Shown here piece by piece: positions 1-12,600 of a DNA stretch of 64,000 nt. Under the pieces are notes generated by a model, which was not told the DNA's origin, ran no database searches, and saw only the letters and a program-made list of their open reading frames with translations. Made by a program: the position numbers and the translations under genes. The DNA comes from Tilletia caries (Eukaryota; Basidiomycota; Exobasidiomycetes; Tilletiales; Tilletiaceae): contig JALUTQ010000039.1 in assembly GCA_032718865.1 (NCBI GenBank), forward strand, positions 1,488,001 to 1,552,000. Reading direction: 5' to 3'. Each line of letters begins with the position of its first letter. Positions within the stretch are counted from its first letter, which is position 1.

Positions 1-1
1 G

Positions 2-223
2 GTCGCTGCTACAGAGCGACTGGTGGCCATCAAGCCCAACTTCCAGAAGATTGGTGTGGCGGGCATTGCAAAGGGTGACATCACCAGCATCGCCAAGTCG
101 ACCAAGGCGTTCACGGTGGCACTGGTGGCGAAGGCGCCGGCGGCGGAGAAGAAGGCGGCCCAGTCGTTGGCGGCCAAGTACAACGCGAAGCTGGATGCGA
201 CTGTCAAACAGTACTCCACCTAA
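2..223 (+). CDS. Partial HsbA-like surface/cell-wall protein (C-terminal end)
   Basis: This is the 3' end of a gene cut by the window edge. The frame is open from base 2 and stops with TAA at 221-223, leaving 73 codons. The visible tail is rich in Ala, Lys and Val, has no Cys, and looks helical, with the phrases LVAIKPNFQKIGVAGIAKGD and FTVALVAKAPAAEKKAAQSL. Fungal hydrophobic-surface-binding proteins (HsbA family), small secreted helical proteins that coat hydrophobic surfaces, end in a very similar way. The signal peptide and N-terminal half that would confirm this lie outside the window. Another Ala/Lys-rich helical protein could look alike, so the family call is tentative while the coding call is firmer. 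Confidence 0.5.
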   Translation, partial: VAATERLVAIKPNFQKIGVAGIAKGDITSIAKSTKAFTVALVAKAPAAEKKAAQSLAAKYNAKLDATVKQYST

Positions 224-502
224 AGCGGGCTGCGCCTCCACCATCTCCTCCACCATCTCCCTCCTAGGGCGTTCTGTTGACTGTGTGCTTCCTTCTCTCC
301 CCCTTCTGTACATTCGGTATCTGTGACCTTCTCGATAAGATTGACAATCCACTGTGCGCTGTGCGTACATGTATCCCCATTCCACCCGTACTTCCCTCCG
401 TCTCACAAGGACTATCTCATAGGCCAGCAAAATCCGGGTCAAGCTCTCAAGAACGCGAAGGTTTCTTGCGCGCCTAATTATTGAGACCTGTATACCAGCA
501 GC

Positions 503-880
503 GCATTGCATATGGACGTACACATCACCATTGACGACCCGGACCAGCTCGAGAAATTCCGGAAACGGGAGAGCGAGAGGCTCCTCAACGCGACTTCAAG
601 ATCCTCGCAACCGGCGCGAACGTTATTCTCACCACCTAGCGCATCAATGATTGCTGGCTTAAGGTGCATGTCGAGTAGGATGCCGTTGGCTTTACTGACA
701 ATGCCCGCACGTGTTGGAGGCGCAAAAGTCACAGGCGGCTCGTTTCCTCCCTTCCCTGCCTCGACGGCGAGGAGACCTTCGAAAGCTCGGCCCTCCGCTG
801 CGCCGATGAAGTCTTTCAAGAGCGGATATCAGATGACGAGCTCATCCTCGTCAAGGGCATCGATTCCAGACCTTCATCCT
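503..880 (+). pseudogene. Relic of the TCP-1 alpha chaperonin gene (CCT1), internal fragment
   Basis: Two reading frames together match a continuous internal stretch of the CCT1 subunit of the cytosolic TRiC chaperonin. In the first frame (503 to about 590) I read HMDVHITIDDPDQLEKF followed by RES. The match then jumps frame at about 598 with KILATGANVILTT, runs through in-frame stops at 646-648 and 676-678, and continues as LVSSL, LDGEETFESSAL, ADEVFQERISDDELILVKG to about 860. CCT1 proteins carry these blocks in this order. Nothing similar precedes or follows, so this is a fragment, not a gene with misplaced introns. A frameshift, two stops and many substitutions show old decay. No intact CCT1 is in the window; the CCT gene at 32.5 kb is a different subunit (CCT4). 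Confidence 0.8.
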
Positions 881-1610
881 AAAGTCGCGATGCCTTCGCA
901 GCCCATATATATTTATGAACTGCTCGATTCCCACGCCTCAGTAACGAGCTAAAACTTGACCACTTTGCAGAACACGATGTTCTTCCCACACGTTCAACAA
1001 CCATCCTTTGCCTCTTGCGACGGACGAAGCGGTTACGGGCGGAACCTGTGACGATTATTGAGGGAGCCCTGATCTCAAGAGAGTTTCGTGTGAAGGCTGG
1101 GAAGATGCTACATATTTGGATTTCAAAGGAAGGGACTGAGGTGCGCGTTGTGCAAAAGGTGTGTTTGGGGGGTAGGGGGAAGGGAGGGAGGGAGGGAGGG
1201 AGGGAGGGAGGAGGCACACGGAGGTCTCTCCGAAAGGTGGGAATGGGAAGGGTGAAATCGGATTTGAAGAAAGGGGGTATGTGTGGGCTGATAGGGGCGA
1301 GGCGAAGCTCACCCGCTTCTCGAACCCGCACAGGTGAAGTCAGAAGGGGTGGAAGGGGAAGGGGGAAGGAAAAACGATCCGATGGCCTTCTAAAAGGGTC
1401 TACGAAAAGCAGGTATCTCACGGATTGGGCTTCTGCGAGGAGGAACAACAGAAGGCACAGCTGGGACGTTTTCGATGGATGGGGAACGCGGGGGGATAGA
1501 GGTGCATGTTTTCGATGATGCATTGGGGGAGCGGGTCGCTGGTGGCGTTGTTATACATTCAGGCCTACCGGCAAAAGGATTTCCCCGAGTGCTTCCTGCC
1601 CCATTGTAGG
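881..1610. other. Gap with no supported gene; GGGA microsatellite
   Basis: I see no convincing gene here. A GGGA tetranucleotide run lies at about 1180-1213. A short open stretch on the plus strand (about 1440-1604) ending at TAG has protein-like composition (GGVVIHSGLPAKGFPRV) but no recognisable start, splice partner or family. It could be another relic like the CCT1 fragment just upstream. Confidence 0.5.
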
Positions 1611-3384
1611 TCACGCCACGCCGTCCATCTCCTGAGCAAAAAGGAAGCACAAGAAAGGTAGGTCAGCACTCGAAACGGATCGGTCTGCAACGCAGGGTGG
1701 TTCGGCCGCATTTGTCGAAACCGCAAGCGCGAAGGACACTCACCATAGCGTCCATTCCATCCACATCACCAAAGCTGCGGCTGCTGTTGTCTTCCTCTTC
1801 TTCTTCCAACAAATCCTTATCATCCTCACTCTTGTCCTCATCGTCATCATCCGCCATCAAATCCTCCTCTTCTTCCTCCTCCTCCTCCTCCTCTTCCATC
1901 TCTTCTTCCATCTCCTTCTCAAACACCATCGCACCCTTCTCACCCACCACCCCCGAAGGCCCAACGCCACCGCTCACACTGGCCAGCGTGGCACTGAACT
2001 CCGTCTCCGCCGAGCCTGAACGGCCAGACGAGCGCCGATCGTCGGACTCCGTCCGGTCCGAGTGCGAGCTCGAGTCCCAATCGAGATGCAAGATCCGCAC
2101 ATCCGCATCGGCCTCCTCGCCCACCGAGGAACTCGTGGTGAAAGACGAGGTCGCCTTGGCCGCCTTCTTCGAGGCCCGACCGGCCGTGGACGCAGTGACA
2201 GCGGCGGTCCGGCCCGAGGCAAGACCGTTGGTGGTGGTGGTGGAAGGGGCGGAGGTCGTGCGGATGTAGCCGACCATGTTGGGGTGCTTGGTGGTGTGTC
2301 TTGTTGCCATCCGGCCATTGGGGGCACCGCCATTGCGCGGGTCATGGGCACGAGTGGGCGGAGAAGAAAGCGCGAGGTTTCCGAGACCGTTGAGTGGACT
2401 GAGCGTGCCCGGGTGAAGGGTCGGCGTGGCCGATCCGAAGGAAGACTCCGACACCGCCCGCTGGCTAGCCGAGATGCTAAGCTCCGAGGCGGTGGAGAAG
2501 GGAGAAGCAGCCGGATCACGAATGTGGATACCGTTGCTGCCGATGTTGTTATTGTTGTTATGCTGCGTCGCTAAGTGCTGCTGGTTCGTCGCCGACACGA
2601 ACTGTTCAAATTTAGATTTCGGCTTGGACGCCATGAGCTTGACAAAGTTGACCTTGTCCGAGCCGAGCAGGCCCGAGCTGGGCGGACTGACAGCCGCAGG
2701 CCAGAGTGCCTTCTCCTCCGGTAAGGATCTGGCAGGTGACTCCATTCCGACAAGAATCGCGGCTGCCTCAAGAAGCTGGACCGTTTGGTGCTTGCTCGCG
2801 GAGAGCTTGGACGACTCGCGCCAGTGGATCGTGTGTTCCCACCGGTGTTTGACGAGGCAGGACGGGTGCCGGTACACTTTCGAGCATGTCTCACACTTGT
2901 GGATCTCGCCCTTCCCGTGTCTGCCGAGACTGCCGTCAAGCAGGCTACCCTCGTCGTCGTCTTCGGCGTTCAAGATGGACGATGTGCGCTTGACGCCGCC
3001 GACGTTCGAGCGGGAGCCGTAACTCTGGCTGAGAATGGCCGAGCCCGAGTTCGGCGGCGAGCTAGCGAGGTTGCAGAGAATGCCGAGATGAGAGTGGGGT
3101 GCGCCTTCTTGATCTGGGTTGACCGACACGGCGGCTGCGGCGGCGGGATGGTGATGATGAGAAGTCCGGCTGCTGATGGTGGACATGGGCATGATTGACT
3201 GGCCTCGCTGGTGATGATGCTGGAACGTCGACGCGGGAACTGAGGACGAGAGCGAGAGGGCCGAGCCGGCTGCGCCGAAGGAGGTCGATAGTGCGCTCGA
3301 GTCGTTGGACGACTTGGGGACGTGATGCGCAGGCGCAGCGTGCAGGGTCAAGCTGCCCTGGGAGACGGGTGGTGACATGGTCAT
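1611..3384 (-). CDS. C2H2 zinc-finger protein (single finger, Ser-rich)
   Basis: Probable nuclear DNA-binding regulator of 553 residues. Exons on the minus strand are 3384-1744 and 1631-1611, with a 112-nt GTGAGT..CAG intron in phase 0. The last exon adds only EMDGVA and stop, giving the acidic Met-Asp tail MDGMDAMEMDGVA. The protein has one classic C2H2 finger, HKCETCSKVYRHPSCLVKH plus RWEH (Cys-X2-Cys-X12-His-X3-His), about 160 residues in. The rest is low-complexity: Ser/Thr-rich stretches, His runs, and a long Glu/Asp tract near the C terminus. I chose the Met at 3384 (MTMSPPVSQ) because sequence upstream reads as pyrimidine-rich leader, although the frame stays open to 3849. Targets cannot be told from the sequence. 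Single-finger proteins of this layout are common and mostly uncharacterised in basidiomycetes. Confidence 0.78.
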
Positions 3385-6277
3385 GGTTCGGTTTGTAAGA
3401 TGGGGTTGTGGAAGTTTGCGTTCTCTCAGGGGAAAGAGCGTACGAGCAGCCCTTTTCCGATCAGAGAGTGCGCAAAACTGCCGTCTGTTTTTTTTTTCTG
3501 GACGTAGAGTGTCGATCGACTGTTGCTCTTTCCTGGGATCGAGAAAGGCTGTGCGGGTTGATGAGGCGCACAGACAGTGTTCCGCGCGGGGGTGGTGCTG
3601 ACCGGAGTGAAAGAGGGATGCGGGGTGGCTGGTCGGTGTGAAAAAAGGGAGTGGGCGGTGCAAATGCGGGTGGGGTAGGGGATGAGCACCGAGTTCGTAG
3701 CCCGAGGAGCGCCGGTCGGTAGTGATTGGATCAGTCTTTGAAGGGTTGGGATTGGGTTGTGTCGGGCGGTCTTTGAAGAAGGCGCTTCTGGGCTCCCTCG
3801 GCGGGTAGGGAGGGAAGGGAAGGGGTTGGGGGTTCGGTATGAAAGCCAAGCGATGGGAGTCGACGAGGGAACGAGACTTGATGAGGAAGCCTTGGGAGAG
3901 GCGTGTTGGTGTGCTAGCCGTCGGTGGTGGGAGAGCGGAGCAGTCTGAGGCTGAGGAGCACGGGGACTATTCGTGTGACCTTGGTTGCGGGTGTGCAGTA
4001 CTAGAAGAAGACGAGCGCAGGGGCCCTTCTTTGACTAGACAAGGACCGTGCGTGGGGGTGCGAGCTTGGTGATAGGCAGAGCAACCAGCCGTGGGAAAGA
4101 ACCGAGGTCGAGGGCCTGATTTCCTTGAAAGGAGGGAAGGTGGGGGGTACCGAATATGTGCACGAGAGCTGTGGGGGAGGGGGCCAGAGGGAAAGAAGTA
4201 ATGAGCAGGGCGTCGGTGACCAAGCAGACCACGGTGACCACGAGACAAGGACGCACTGAAGACCCGGAGGAGGAGGAGGGGGGAGCGAAGGAGAGGAGAG
4301 CGCGGCGAAAGAGAGAGAGAGAGAGAAAGCGAGAGAAGAGAAAGAAGAGAACGGAGGCGGCCGAGAAGAGAGAGACTACCGTTTCGTGAGCTCCGAAGAG
4401 GACGTTTCCTTGCTGCTTGCGTTCGGGTCGTGTGCGTGGTGGTTCTTGCTTGCTCGTCGTTGTCGTCGCAGTCTCGCGCTGGGTGAGCTGCCGAGCTGTC
4501 AGCCTGAGTGCGAGTACGAGTAAGCTCTCCCTTGTTCACTTTGCTGGATCGATCTCCCTCCAAAAATGTTGGCCGAGGTCCCCGCGCTCAAAATCCCGCT
4601 GCTGCAGCTGCACAGCTCCAGCGCTCGCCTCCGGAGCCTTCTTCAAATCCAGGGCGAGCTCGGCTCAGATTTTTTTTTTTCACTCGCTCTCAAAGGAAGA
4701 CCGCGCAGGCGGCAGGAGGCGCCTTCTTCACCCAGGCATGCATGCTCTCGCTCTGACAGCACGATCCTGCTGTTCGCACTGAACTTCCAAGTCCCAACAT
4801 GACTGCTGTGGACGTGGAAGCACGCTGCGAGAAGATGAGGTGTGTGGAGGCGGGCCCGTGAGCTCGACGCCGGAGTTAGCGGCAGCAGCAACGGCAGGCG
4901 GGTGGGAATTTTCGGCCGTGGGAAAGCTGGCAAAAAATTTACCCACCCAACACCTAACACCTCCTTGATCGCCCATCACAGTCAGGCCTCCGAGACAATA
5001 GACATCATCTGAGTTTTGATCGCATCATCGCTGGTTTGACTGCTGATCGCTGATCGCTGATCGCCCTCACCCTCTGCCTCGCAAAGTAGGAGCCCCTGAC
5101 CGCCTCCGTGCAGCAGACAGACACGAACTGAATATTGGCCGAGCTGGAAAATTAGTTGCGACAGATTTCAATAAGAGTACACGTGGAGGGGCCATCCGAA
5201 ACAGCACTGTGACCATAGTTAAGGTCTGGTGTCCAGGTCTTGAAGTGATAGAATGGCGCAAAGATGCCGCTTGGAAGCGGGTCTCGGAGTCTTCTGGGGG
5301 GTCTGCAAGCCTCTTCCTCATCAGCGCCTCAGCCCTCGGCCAAAATCAATGATCCGGTCTTTCAGATTATTGCGGCGAGAAGCAGGCAGGCGCAGGCAGG
5401 CAGGCAGGACCCTGTGCGCTTCGATGCTTCGATTTGCGATGCAACAAAGGCTGACTGACGCGGACGTGGAGGTCAACTACTGGACTCTGGTCGCCGTGGA
5501 TGCTGTCCTCGCGGAGGGAGGGACGAGCACCATGGACAAGCAAGACGGTGTACTGTATAGGAGTTGGGGGCGACACAAATAAAGCAGCTGGGAGAAAGCA
5601 AAGAAAGGAGTCTGGGGGAGAGGCGGGGAAAGGCGAGAGCCACCAAAGTCAAGCACCGCGCAGAATGCAGATTTTGCGGGGTACAGCAGCATGTTGGCTC
5701 ACCGCTCACCTCCAAGGCTCCAAGACCCAAAGTCAAACAGACGAAGCAGCCTGGTGACTGGTGATGCAGGCGGTGAGGCGGTGAGGACGAACGGGTGACG
5801 CGGTGACGACGGAGAGGGCGAGGCTATGATGGGATAGGGGCCTGTCAGTCTGTGCCGCTGCATGCTTCGTGCTGGCCTGTTGGGAGTTGGGACGCTGGGG
5901 CCTCGGACGAATCGGGCAGCACGTTTGTGATGCTCTTCATCACCTAGAGCACGCATCATCGAGACTGGGAACATCTTGCAAACGCTTCGTTCCCTTTCGC
6001 CCCTGGGCAAGCCGTAGCCATCGCAAGTCGGAGTGCTGAGTACTGAGTGGCTTGGATCGCGACTGAAACAGGCTGCAACTAACTGGCAACGGCAAGCTGG
6101 GGCGTGGCTAAAGAGAGAACAACGGCCATAAAGAGGAGGAGGAGGAGGAGGAGAACCTGCACAGTAGTCGTTCCTTCTTTGCATTTCCAAGTGTTGTTCT
6201 CTCGTTGTCTCTTGTTACCATCAGAAACACTTCACCCATCACCGCAACCTCTCTCGCTCGTCTCCCGCCTGACCCAA
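3385..6277. other. Divergent intergenic region, 2.9 kb, no supported gene
   Basis: This separates the zinc-finger gene (minus) from the HEN1 gene (plus). Reading toward the zinc-finger gene the first kilobase is a strong CT-rich tract (a GA run on the plus strand at about 4260-4380), typical of fungal promoters and leaders. A heptamer GCTGATC repeats three times at about 5042-5063 and a GCAGGCAG run lies near 5391-5407. Open frames of 60-160 codons occur on both strands but none has a recognisable domain or believable splicing. Confidence 0.55.
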
Positions 6278-9200
6278 ATGGCTACCCAGGCTGCCAGCAC
6301 GGTCGCTGCCACCGCTCCAGTACACGCTCCAGTCAGCGTCGCCTCTCCCCAAGCAGAGCCAGTCAATGCAGGCGCGTCGGCCGCCATTCGCTCCGACCCA
6401 TCCTCAACCGAGCCTCAGCCCGTCTTCCGTCCGCCGCTCTTCGAACAGCGCCAGGGCTTCATTCTCGGCACCCTCCGCAAGCATCGCGTGCGCGAAGTCC
6501 TCGAAGTCGGCTGCGAGCGCGGCCGTCTGCTCCAGTACCTCGCCCAGCCAGAGTTCCAAGTGGACACCTTCCCCTTCCATCGATACCCTCCCCGACTCGA
6601 ACGACGGCTGCCCCTACAGCACTGGACACGAGATCTCTCCGGCCTCGTCCTCGAACGCCTCGAGGGGCTTGATCTCGATGGCGAGAATCTCAAGGCGGCC
6701 GTTCACAAGCTCGACAGTGTCCGTCAGCATGAGGCCGTCAGCAACGAGCCGGAAGAGGCGGACGAAGCTCCTGTCAGCAAGAGGATCGCTCCTCTTCGCT
6801 TTGTGCCTATGCGCGCTGCTATCCTCCAGGGCGGTCTCGAAATCTACAACGAGCGCTTCCGTGGCATCGACGCCATCGTCGCATCTGAAGTGTTGAGTGT
6901 CCTCTCATCCAGCGCCGCTTGGTCACGGCACTTGCCCCTTAACTGACCCACCACTCCTACACTCCCTCACTCCTTCACTCCTTGCAAAACATAACAGAAT
7001 CGAACATCTCCACGAGCCCGTCCTGGACGCATTCGCGCCCATCCTCCTCGGACGCTACCGGCCCCGACTCTTCATCATCACCACGCCCAACTACGCCTTC
7101 AATATCCACTTCCCCCGCACGCCCTCCCAGCCAGGCATCGACGACCCCACCGGTCGCACCGAACGCAAATTCAGACATCCCGATCATAAGTTCGAATGGG
7201 ACCTCGACGAGTTCAAGAGCTGGTGCGAGCGCGCAGCTGAGCGCTTTGGGTACGAGGTCGAAATTGGTGGATTGGGAATGCTCAATTTGGAGCGGCGGCG
7301 GCCTCGTCCCCGGCCTCGTGACGAAGGGGAGGAGGAGAAAGATGAGGATACGGCAGAGCAGGTCGCGGAGGTGGAGGCGCTGATGCGTCGGGCTAATGAT
7401 AGCAATCGGTACGCTTCCCAAACGGCCGTGTTTAAGCGGCTCGGCAAGGCACCGCCCGGCACAGGCGCGAGCTCCATCGATGCTCGGTCACGCTCCCGCT
7501 CGACTGCACGCGGCGTTGGGCTCGCTTCTACAGCAGCAGCATCGGCAGGGAATGACGCAGCGACGGCCACCGACACCGATGGCATTTCCGGCTCGGATGA
7601 CTTCCGAGCTGGCTCTGCACAACGAGGACGCGACCGCAGTGTTGACGATTTCCGGCGGCCGAGCGTTGTTAGTGGGAGCGAGAGCGAGGTCGGGCCAATG
7701 CAGTCATTCGCAGTGGGCTCGCTACACTTGACCGGGGAGCGCTCCGGCGGTCGGCTTCCTAGCACAGCGGCGGCTGGAGTTGCCGCCGCTGAAGCAGCAT
7801 CAGGAGCGTCGACGGGCTCGAGCTCAGATGGGCCTCGTCCCTCCTTGCAACAATCTCGGCGCGTTTCTCGGTCGCGCAAACCTGAGAATCTGCCGTGGCT
7901 GAGTAACACGGTCGCAGAAGCTGCTCCGGCCTCTTCTTCCATTGATGGGAGTCATGGTAACAACAACGACGGGGAGGGGACAACGACGACTTCGTCGCCT
8001 CTTGCGAACTCTGCGAATCCTCATCTGCTTACCTCCACGGGGGGCCTCGACGGCGTCTCTCTCACTCCGACGCCTACGATCAGTATGGTCCAGCACAAGT
8101 TGCTGTGGGAGGCTGAGTTCCCCGCGGTAGCGCCCACAGCAGCGTCTCCCAGCGCCGAACCAAGCTCAGCTGCTTCCGATGGCCCTGGCGCGGCGCCCAG
8201 CGGCAAGCCACGCGCTGGGAGCATAGGAACGGCAGCGGCCTTTCGACGCGTCCAACCCAAGATTGCAGAAGCGGTGATTGAAATCCTCGAACAAGAAGCT
8301 GAGCTCGTCCGGGTCCCTGCCATCGCTATTTCCGGCGTAGCACAAGCAGCAAGTCTGTCGCCCAATCCAGACGTCGGAAGCACATCAACGACGGAGAAGA
8401 ACCAGACGAGCAGCGCGCCTACGACTGTCGAGGCTCGCTTGCCGCTTTGGTCTGCGTTCAGGGACGACGATGTCCGTCGGAATGTGGAAGGGTCGATTTT
8501 GCGCTTGCTTGCTGGGTTGGGACTGCTGCCAAAGACGTCGGAGGGAGGAGCTGGTCGCGCGAGGTCGTTGTCGAATGCGCGTTCGTTGTCTGCTCAGCGC
8601 GTGGCGGCTGCTGCTGCTGCTGCGGCTGCATCGTCGTCATCACAAGCTCGGACGAACGGAGGTGGAGCTGGAGCTGGTGCTGAAGAGGGTCGGGCGTTGC
8701 TGAAGGGTGAAAAGGATGTTGGTGCTAAATCTCAGGAGGGCGTTGAAGGCACGTTGGCGGGACCTGAAACGGGTGGTGTTGAGACTGCTGCTGCACCAGT
8801 CTCAGGCTCGGGCTCCGCTGCTCTCACTCCGTCCGCAAACGCGTCTCCGGCTGTCCAATTCCGGCCTGTGCGCGATCCGAGCACGGTCATGGCGACTGAC
8901 GGCGCGACATGGGAACTCCGACTTCTCTCGCGTCCCAACAACCTCCGCACGCGCCCTTCCGCCGGCGAGAATGGGAACGGGGATCATCATGCCGATGACG
9001 ACCTGCTCAAAGGTCTCGGGGCGCCGCGTCGGGCTGTTTCGGGAAATGAGGGGCGCGAGGGCCTTGTAGATGGCGAAGATGATGGGAATGAGGAGGATGA
9101 CGAGGATGATAGTGATGAAGATGCTGAGGAGGAAGAGGATGACGAAGATGGGGAGGGCGATGACGATGCGCTGTTCTCGGCCGGGGTGCAGCGGAAATCG

Positions 9201-9641
9201 CAGCCGACGGCAACGAACGATGAGTCCGCAGCTGCGCCTCCTCGCCGAACACGCGTCCCCAATCGCAAAGGGCGCACCCCACGCGCCTCTTCATCCCGGA
9301 GGAACAACGAGCTCTACCTAATCTATTTCGGCCCCGAACCATCCCAGTGGCTCTCAACCATCGAGGCTGAGGATGCCGAGCTCGATGCGGAGGAGGCGGA
9401 GCGGGAGCGGGTCAGGCAGGAACGGAGGAAGGAAGTGGAGGCGACGCAGGGGGCGATTGAGGTTTTGGGTGGGTGGGGACATCCTTCGCTTGCGGGGCAG
9501 AGTTTTGAGGAGATGGACCGGAGGATTGGGGAGGTTAGGGCGGGTGGGGCTGTTCCTGCTGGAGATGCTGAGGAGAGGGCGGCGGTACCGACTGCGACTC
9601 CCAGCAGCACGGGCGATGGGGAACTGACTGGCTGGGAATGA
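6278..9641 (+). CDS. HEN1: Small RNA 2'-O-methyltransferase (HEN1 family)
   Basis: HEN1 enzymes use S-adenosylmethionine to methylate the 2'-OH of the 3'-terminal nucleotide of small RNAs, protecting them from tailing and decay. Exons are 6278-6891 and 6998-9641 (106-nt intron, phase 2); 1085 residues. The N-terminal part carries FRPPLFEQRQGF, the SAM-binding LEVGCERGRLL (75-85), and the metal site SEVIEHL (203-209) and HKFEW (268-272). The putative Mg2+ ligands E204, E207, H208 and H268 have exactly the spacing of E796, E799, H800 and H860 of Arabidopsis HEN1. The intron splits this motif between Val205 and Ile206, so splicing is required for catalysis. Beyond about residue 300 the protein is a long disordered tail with Ala and Ser runs and an acidic tract, unusually long for the family. 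A short conserved-looking piece (LYLIYFGPEPSQW) sits near the end. No double-stranded-RNA-binding domain is seen. Confidence 0.88.
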
Positions 9642-12600
9642 GGAACGCGTCCACTGTGACAGGCCGGGCGACAATGGCCCCACTCACAGCACTCGAAAGG
9701 ACCTATCTCCGTCAAACAACAATTCACTCGCAGGGCCCCGGCCTGCTCAAGAAGCGGACAGGCGGGCCTCCAAATTCCTCTCAAAGATCGATGCACCAAG
9801 AACCAAACCATCTGCCAAACCAAATCAAAATCGAAGCAACCGTCTCGTTCGCCCCCTGCAAATCTTCCTCCAGCTCTTACCCCCAAAAAAAAATCTTGCG
9901 CGCACGCGCGCGTATATCCAGCTTTTTACTTCCCTTCCCAATCTGCAAGCAAACAAGTTCAACCCTCAACAACGAAATCGAACGAAATGTCAAGGGCTGC
10001 TTGGGGCTCCTTGCTCACGCCTTTTCCCGAAGCTTGCTTCTTGAAGCGGACAGCCTTGAGTCGGGTCCTGGCGCAGGAGACAGGAGGACGAGGGTAGGAT
10101 CGATAAGGAGCATATCCTTCATCGCTTCATCGCCTCGTTGCTGGGGTCGGGCAAGATTTAACGACGCCCACATCTGCAAGTGTATTTCCCAGCATCGCCG
10201 TCGCCGGTCCTTACATGAGCGATGAGCGATGAGCTGCTACTTCCTGCAAGAGCTGCAGCCTACAGGCTACATACAGCGCTCAACAATAATTAGATAGTCT
10301 GATGTTCTTCCCACGCTTGACGCCAACGGGCATGGGGCGCCGTTTAAGGACACTTGATGTGCATGAACGCGATGTGATTTCTCAGCGCTGTACAGCAAGC
10401 TTTTCCTTCCTTCTTGCCTTTTCCTTCCTTCCCGTCTTCCCTTCCTTCCCCACCCCGACCCCGCCTGGGGCTGAGGGCGGACAAGAAAGCATGCTGGGAC
10501 TTAAGTTAAGTCCATGCTCACAAACAGGATACTTTCTCAGCGAGAATTTGCAGCAGACGATGAGTACACACGGCCTTTGCAGATCCTACCTACACACCCC
10601 ATCGCTTTGCTCTCACACTCGTGTTTTCAGTCGTTCATTGCGAAGGAAACCGAGACGGCGAGTTATAGGTGAGATAGACCTGGTGTGAGCCTGAGCGTGT
10701 ACCAGTTGACGGGTCCAGTAAATGTAATTCGAGGATCCCCCGTCGAAGTCGAACAGACTCAGATCCGTCAGAGAGGTCGGCGGTGTCCTACGTATACCGC
10801 GTTTCAACGAGTTTGACTGGATGCTGGATTGTTGGCCGCTATAGGTGTCGCTGGCGAAGGAAGGGTCCTCCCAGCTCCAACTCCAAGCCACCAATCCAGG
10901 CTGTGGACTTTTTGATTTTTTTTTAACGACACGCTTGACGCTACGCCTCCGCATCAGAAGTCAGCAGAATCAGGATCCTTCTGAGAAGTGAGAAGGCTCA
11001 CATGGGAAAGCTTGTGTGAAGCCCCGTCCCCCGTCGCGCGTGAAAAGTTGCGCATGGCTTCCAGTTCCACAGCTCGCTGGCCGCTGGCGGATAGGCGCTG
11101 GACGCTGGTCGCTGGGAGAACAAACCTGGACTTCTGGTCGAACAGCTGGAACGCGGAACCTCTCTCGTCAGTCGTCTCGTCTGTGTTGACGTCGTGTTGA
11201 GACGCAGGCGGAGTCTTTCTTTGTTCGCCTTCTTCTGGCTTCTGGCTTCTGCGGCCTGCGCTCGCTCGCGCAGTCGCGCTCCCTATCTCGAGCGCGCTCG
11301 AACATGGGCGAAGGTGCTGCTGCCTACTGCTGATGTGCAGCATGCATGTGGGAATTGTGAAGGCTGAAATAACGTGCAACGATGCCGATCATATGATTAA
11401 CAACAGCGCGGTGATGGGAAACAGATTCGTTCGGGATCTCCTTCTCCAGTCCTTCCTTCCTTCCCTGAAACGCCCTCATTTGCCTTACCCCCGCAATCTT
11501 GCTCTTCGGCAGTGAGCCGAAAATGATTTCCCCAGGTTATTGTAAGTAACTGTGAAGGCAATTGAGTGGTTGCCGGTTGGCCATCGCTCAGACCTCCCAC
11601 ACCATTGTCATGTTCCAGCATGACCCTCAAGCCCCGAGACCGATCCTTCCACCCAACCCAGTGGAGAGATGATGGGCAGGAGCATGATCAGAAACCCTTT
11701 TCCTAACCGTGCAACCTTGGTCTCGGGGTTTGCGAGGTTGTGACCTTCACCGCTTCACCTACCTTCATGTCTTTCCTTGGCGGTGCATGATAATCCGCAC
11801 TCACTCACTCACTCACTACTACTCACTCATAACAATATACATATGCTAGTCATGCAAAACATTTCTGTTCGACAAAAGTATGTAGTATAGTAGTGTGCCC
11901 CGTGGCCAATACATATAAGCTGGATCGCTGGCATAACACCTTCACGCTTCACCTGTCTCTTTCGGCCGTTGCACTGCCTTCCAGATCTGTCGCTCTTGCT
12001 TATTACGCGTGTGGGTGTGCTCAAGCCTCTATGCTATCATTTTTTGCTCCTGCGGGACCCTCTTTCCTCGGCCATCTTCGCGGCCTGAACGCCTGAACGC
12101 CTGAACGCCTGAGCCAGCGTGACCGTTCGCGCCGCTCGTCCTGATGCCTGATGATCGAGGCAGGATGCGGAGTCTGGGAGAGACATGAACCTCGAGACCG
12201 CGGTCAGAGAATTAATCCAAGGAAATGGCAGTGGGACTAACTGTGGGCGGATGCGCGATCTCCGCACTCCAGTCAGCACTGAGCAGCATGTGCTAGTTTC
12301 ATCTCCAGGATGTGGAGATATTTTCAATTGAAGATCTTCATTCAGGTTCGGATTGATGGGGGATTCATTCGCAAGGCGGGGCAGGCGGGCAGGCGGTCAG
12401 AGCGCGGAAGCCTGCTGAAAAATACACTGGTTTATTCGTTCCCGGTGGAATTGCTAGCGCGGCGTACGCTATGAAACTTGAAGCATCCGCGCCGAATGAG
12501 ACTGAGACAACCTGCGCTGTAATGAATAATGAAGGACCAATTGAGGATCGCCTGCCATGAGGCGGAGATTCGTAAGAGCGCAGGAGCGCAGGTACGCGGG

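Noticed and set aside
879..1604. Overlapping frames on both strands (for example 214 codons on the minus strand) after the CCT1 relic
   Set aside because: No start, splice pattern or family match could be supported, and part of the length comes from the GGGA repeat.
6104..6277. Upstream extension of the HEN1 frame
   Set aside because: It translates a poly-Arg repeat and a CT-rich leader. The Met at 6278 has the better context and precedes the family sequence.
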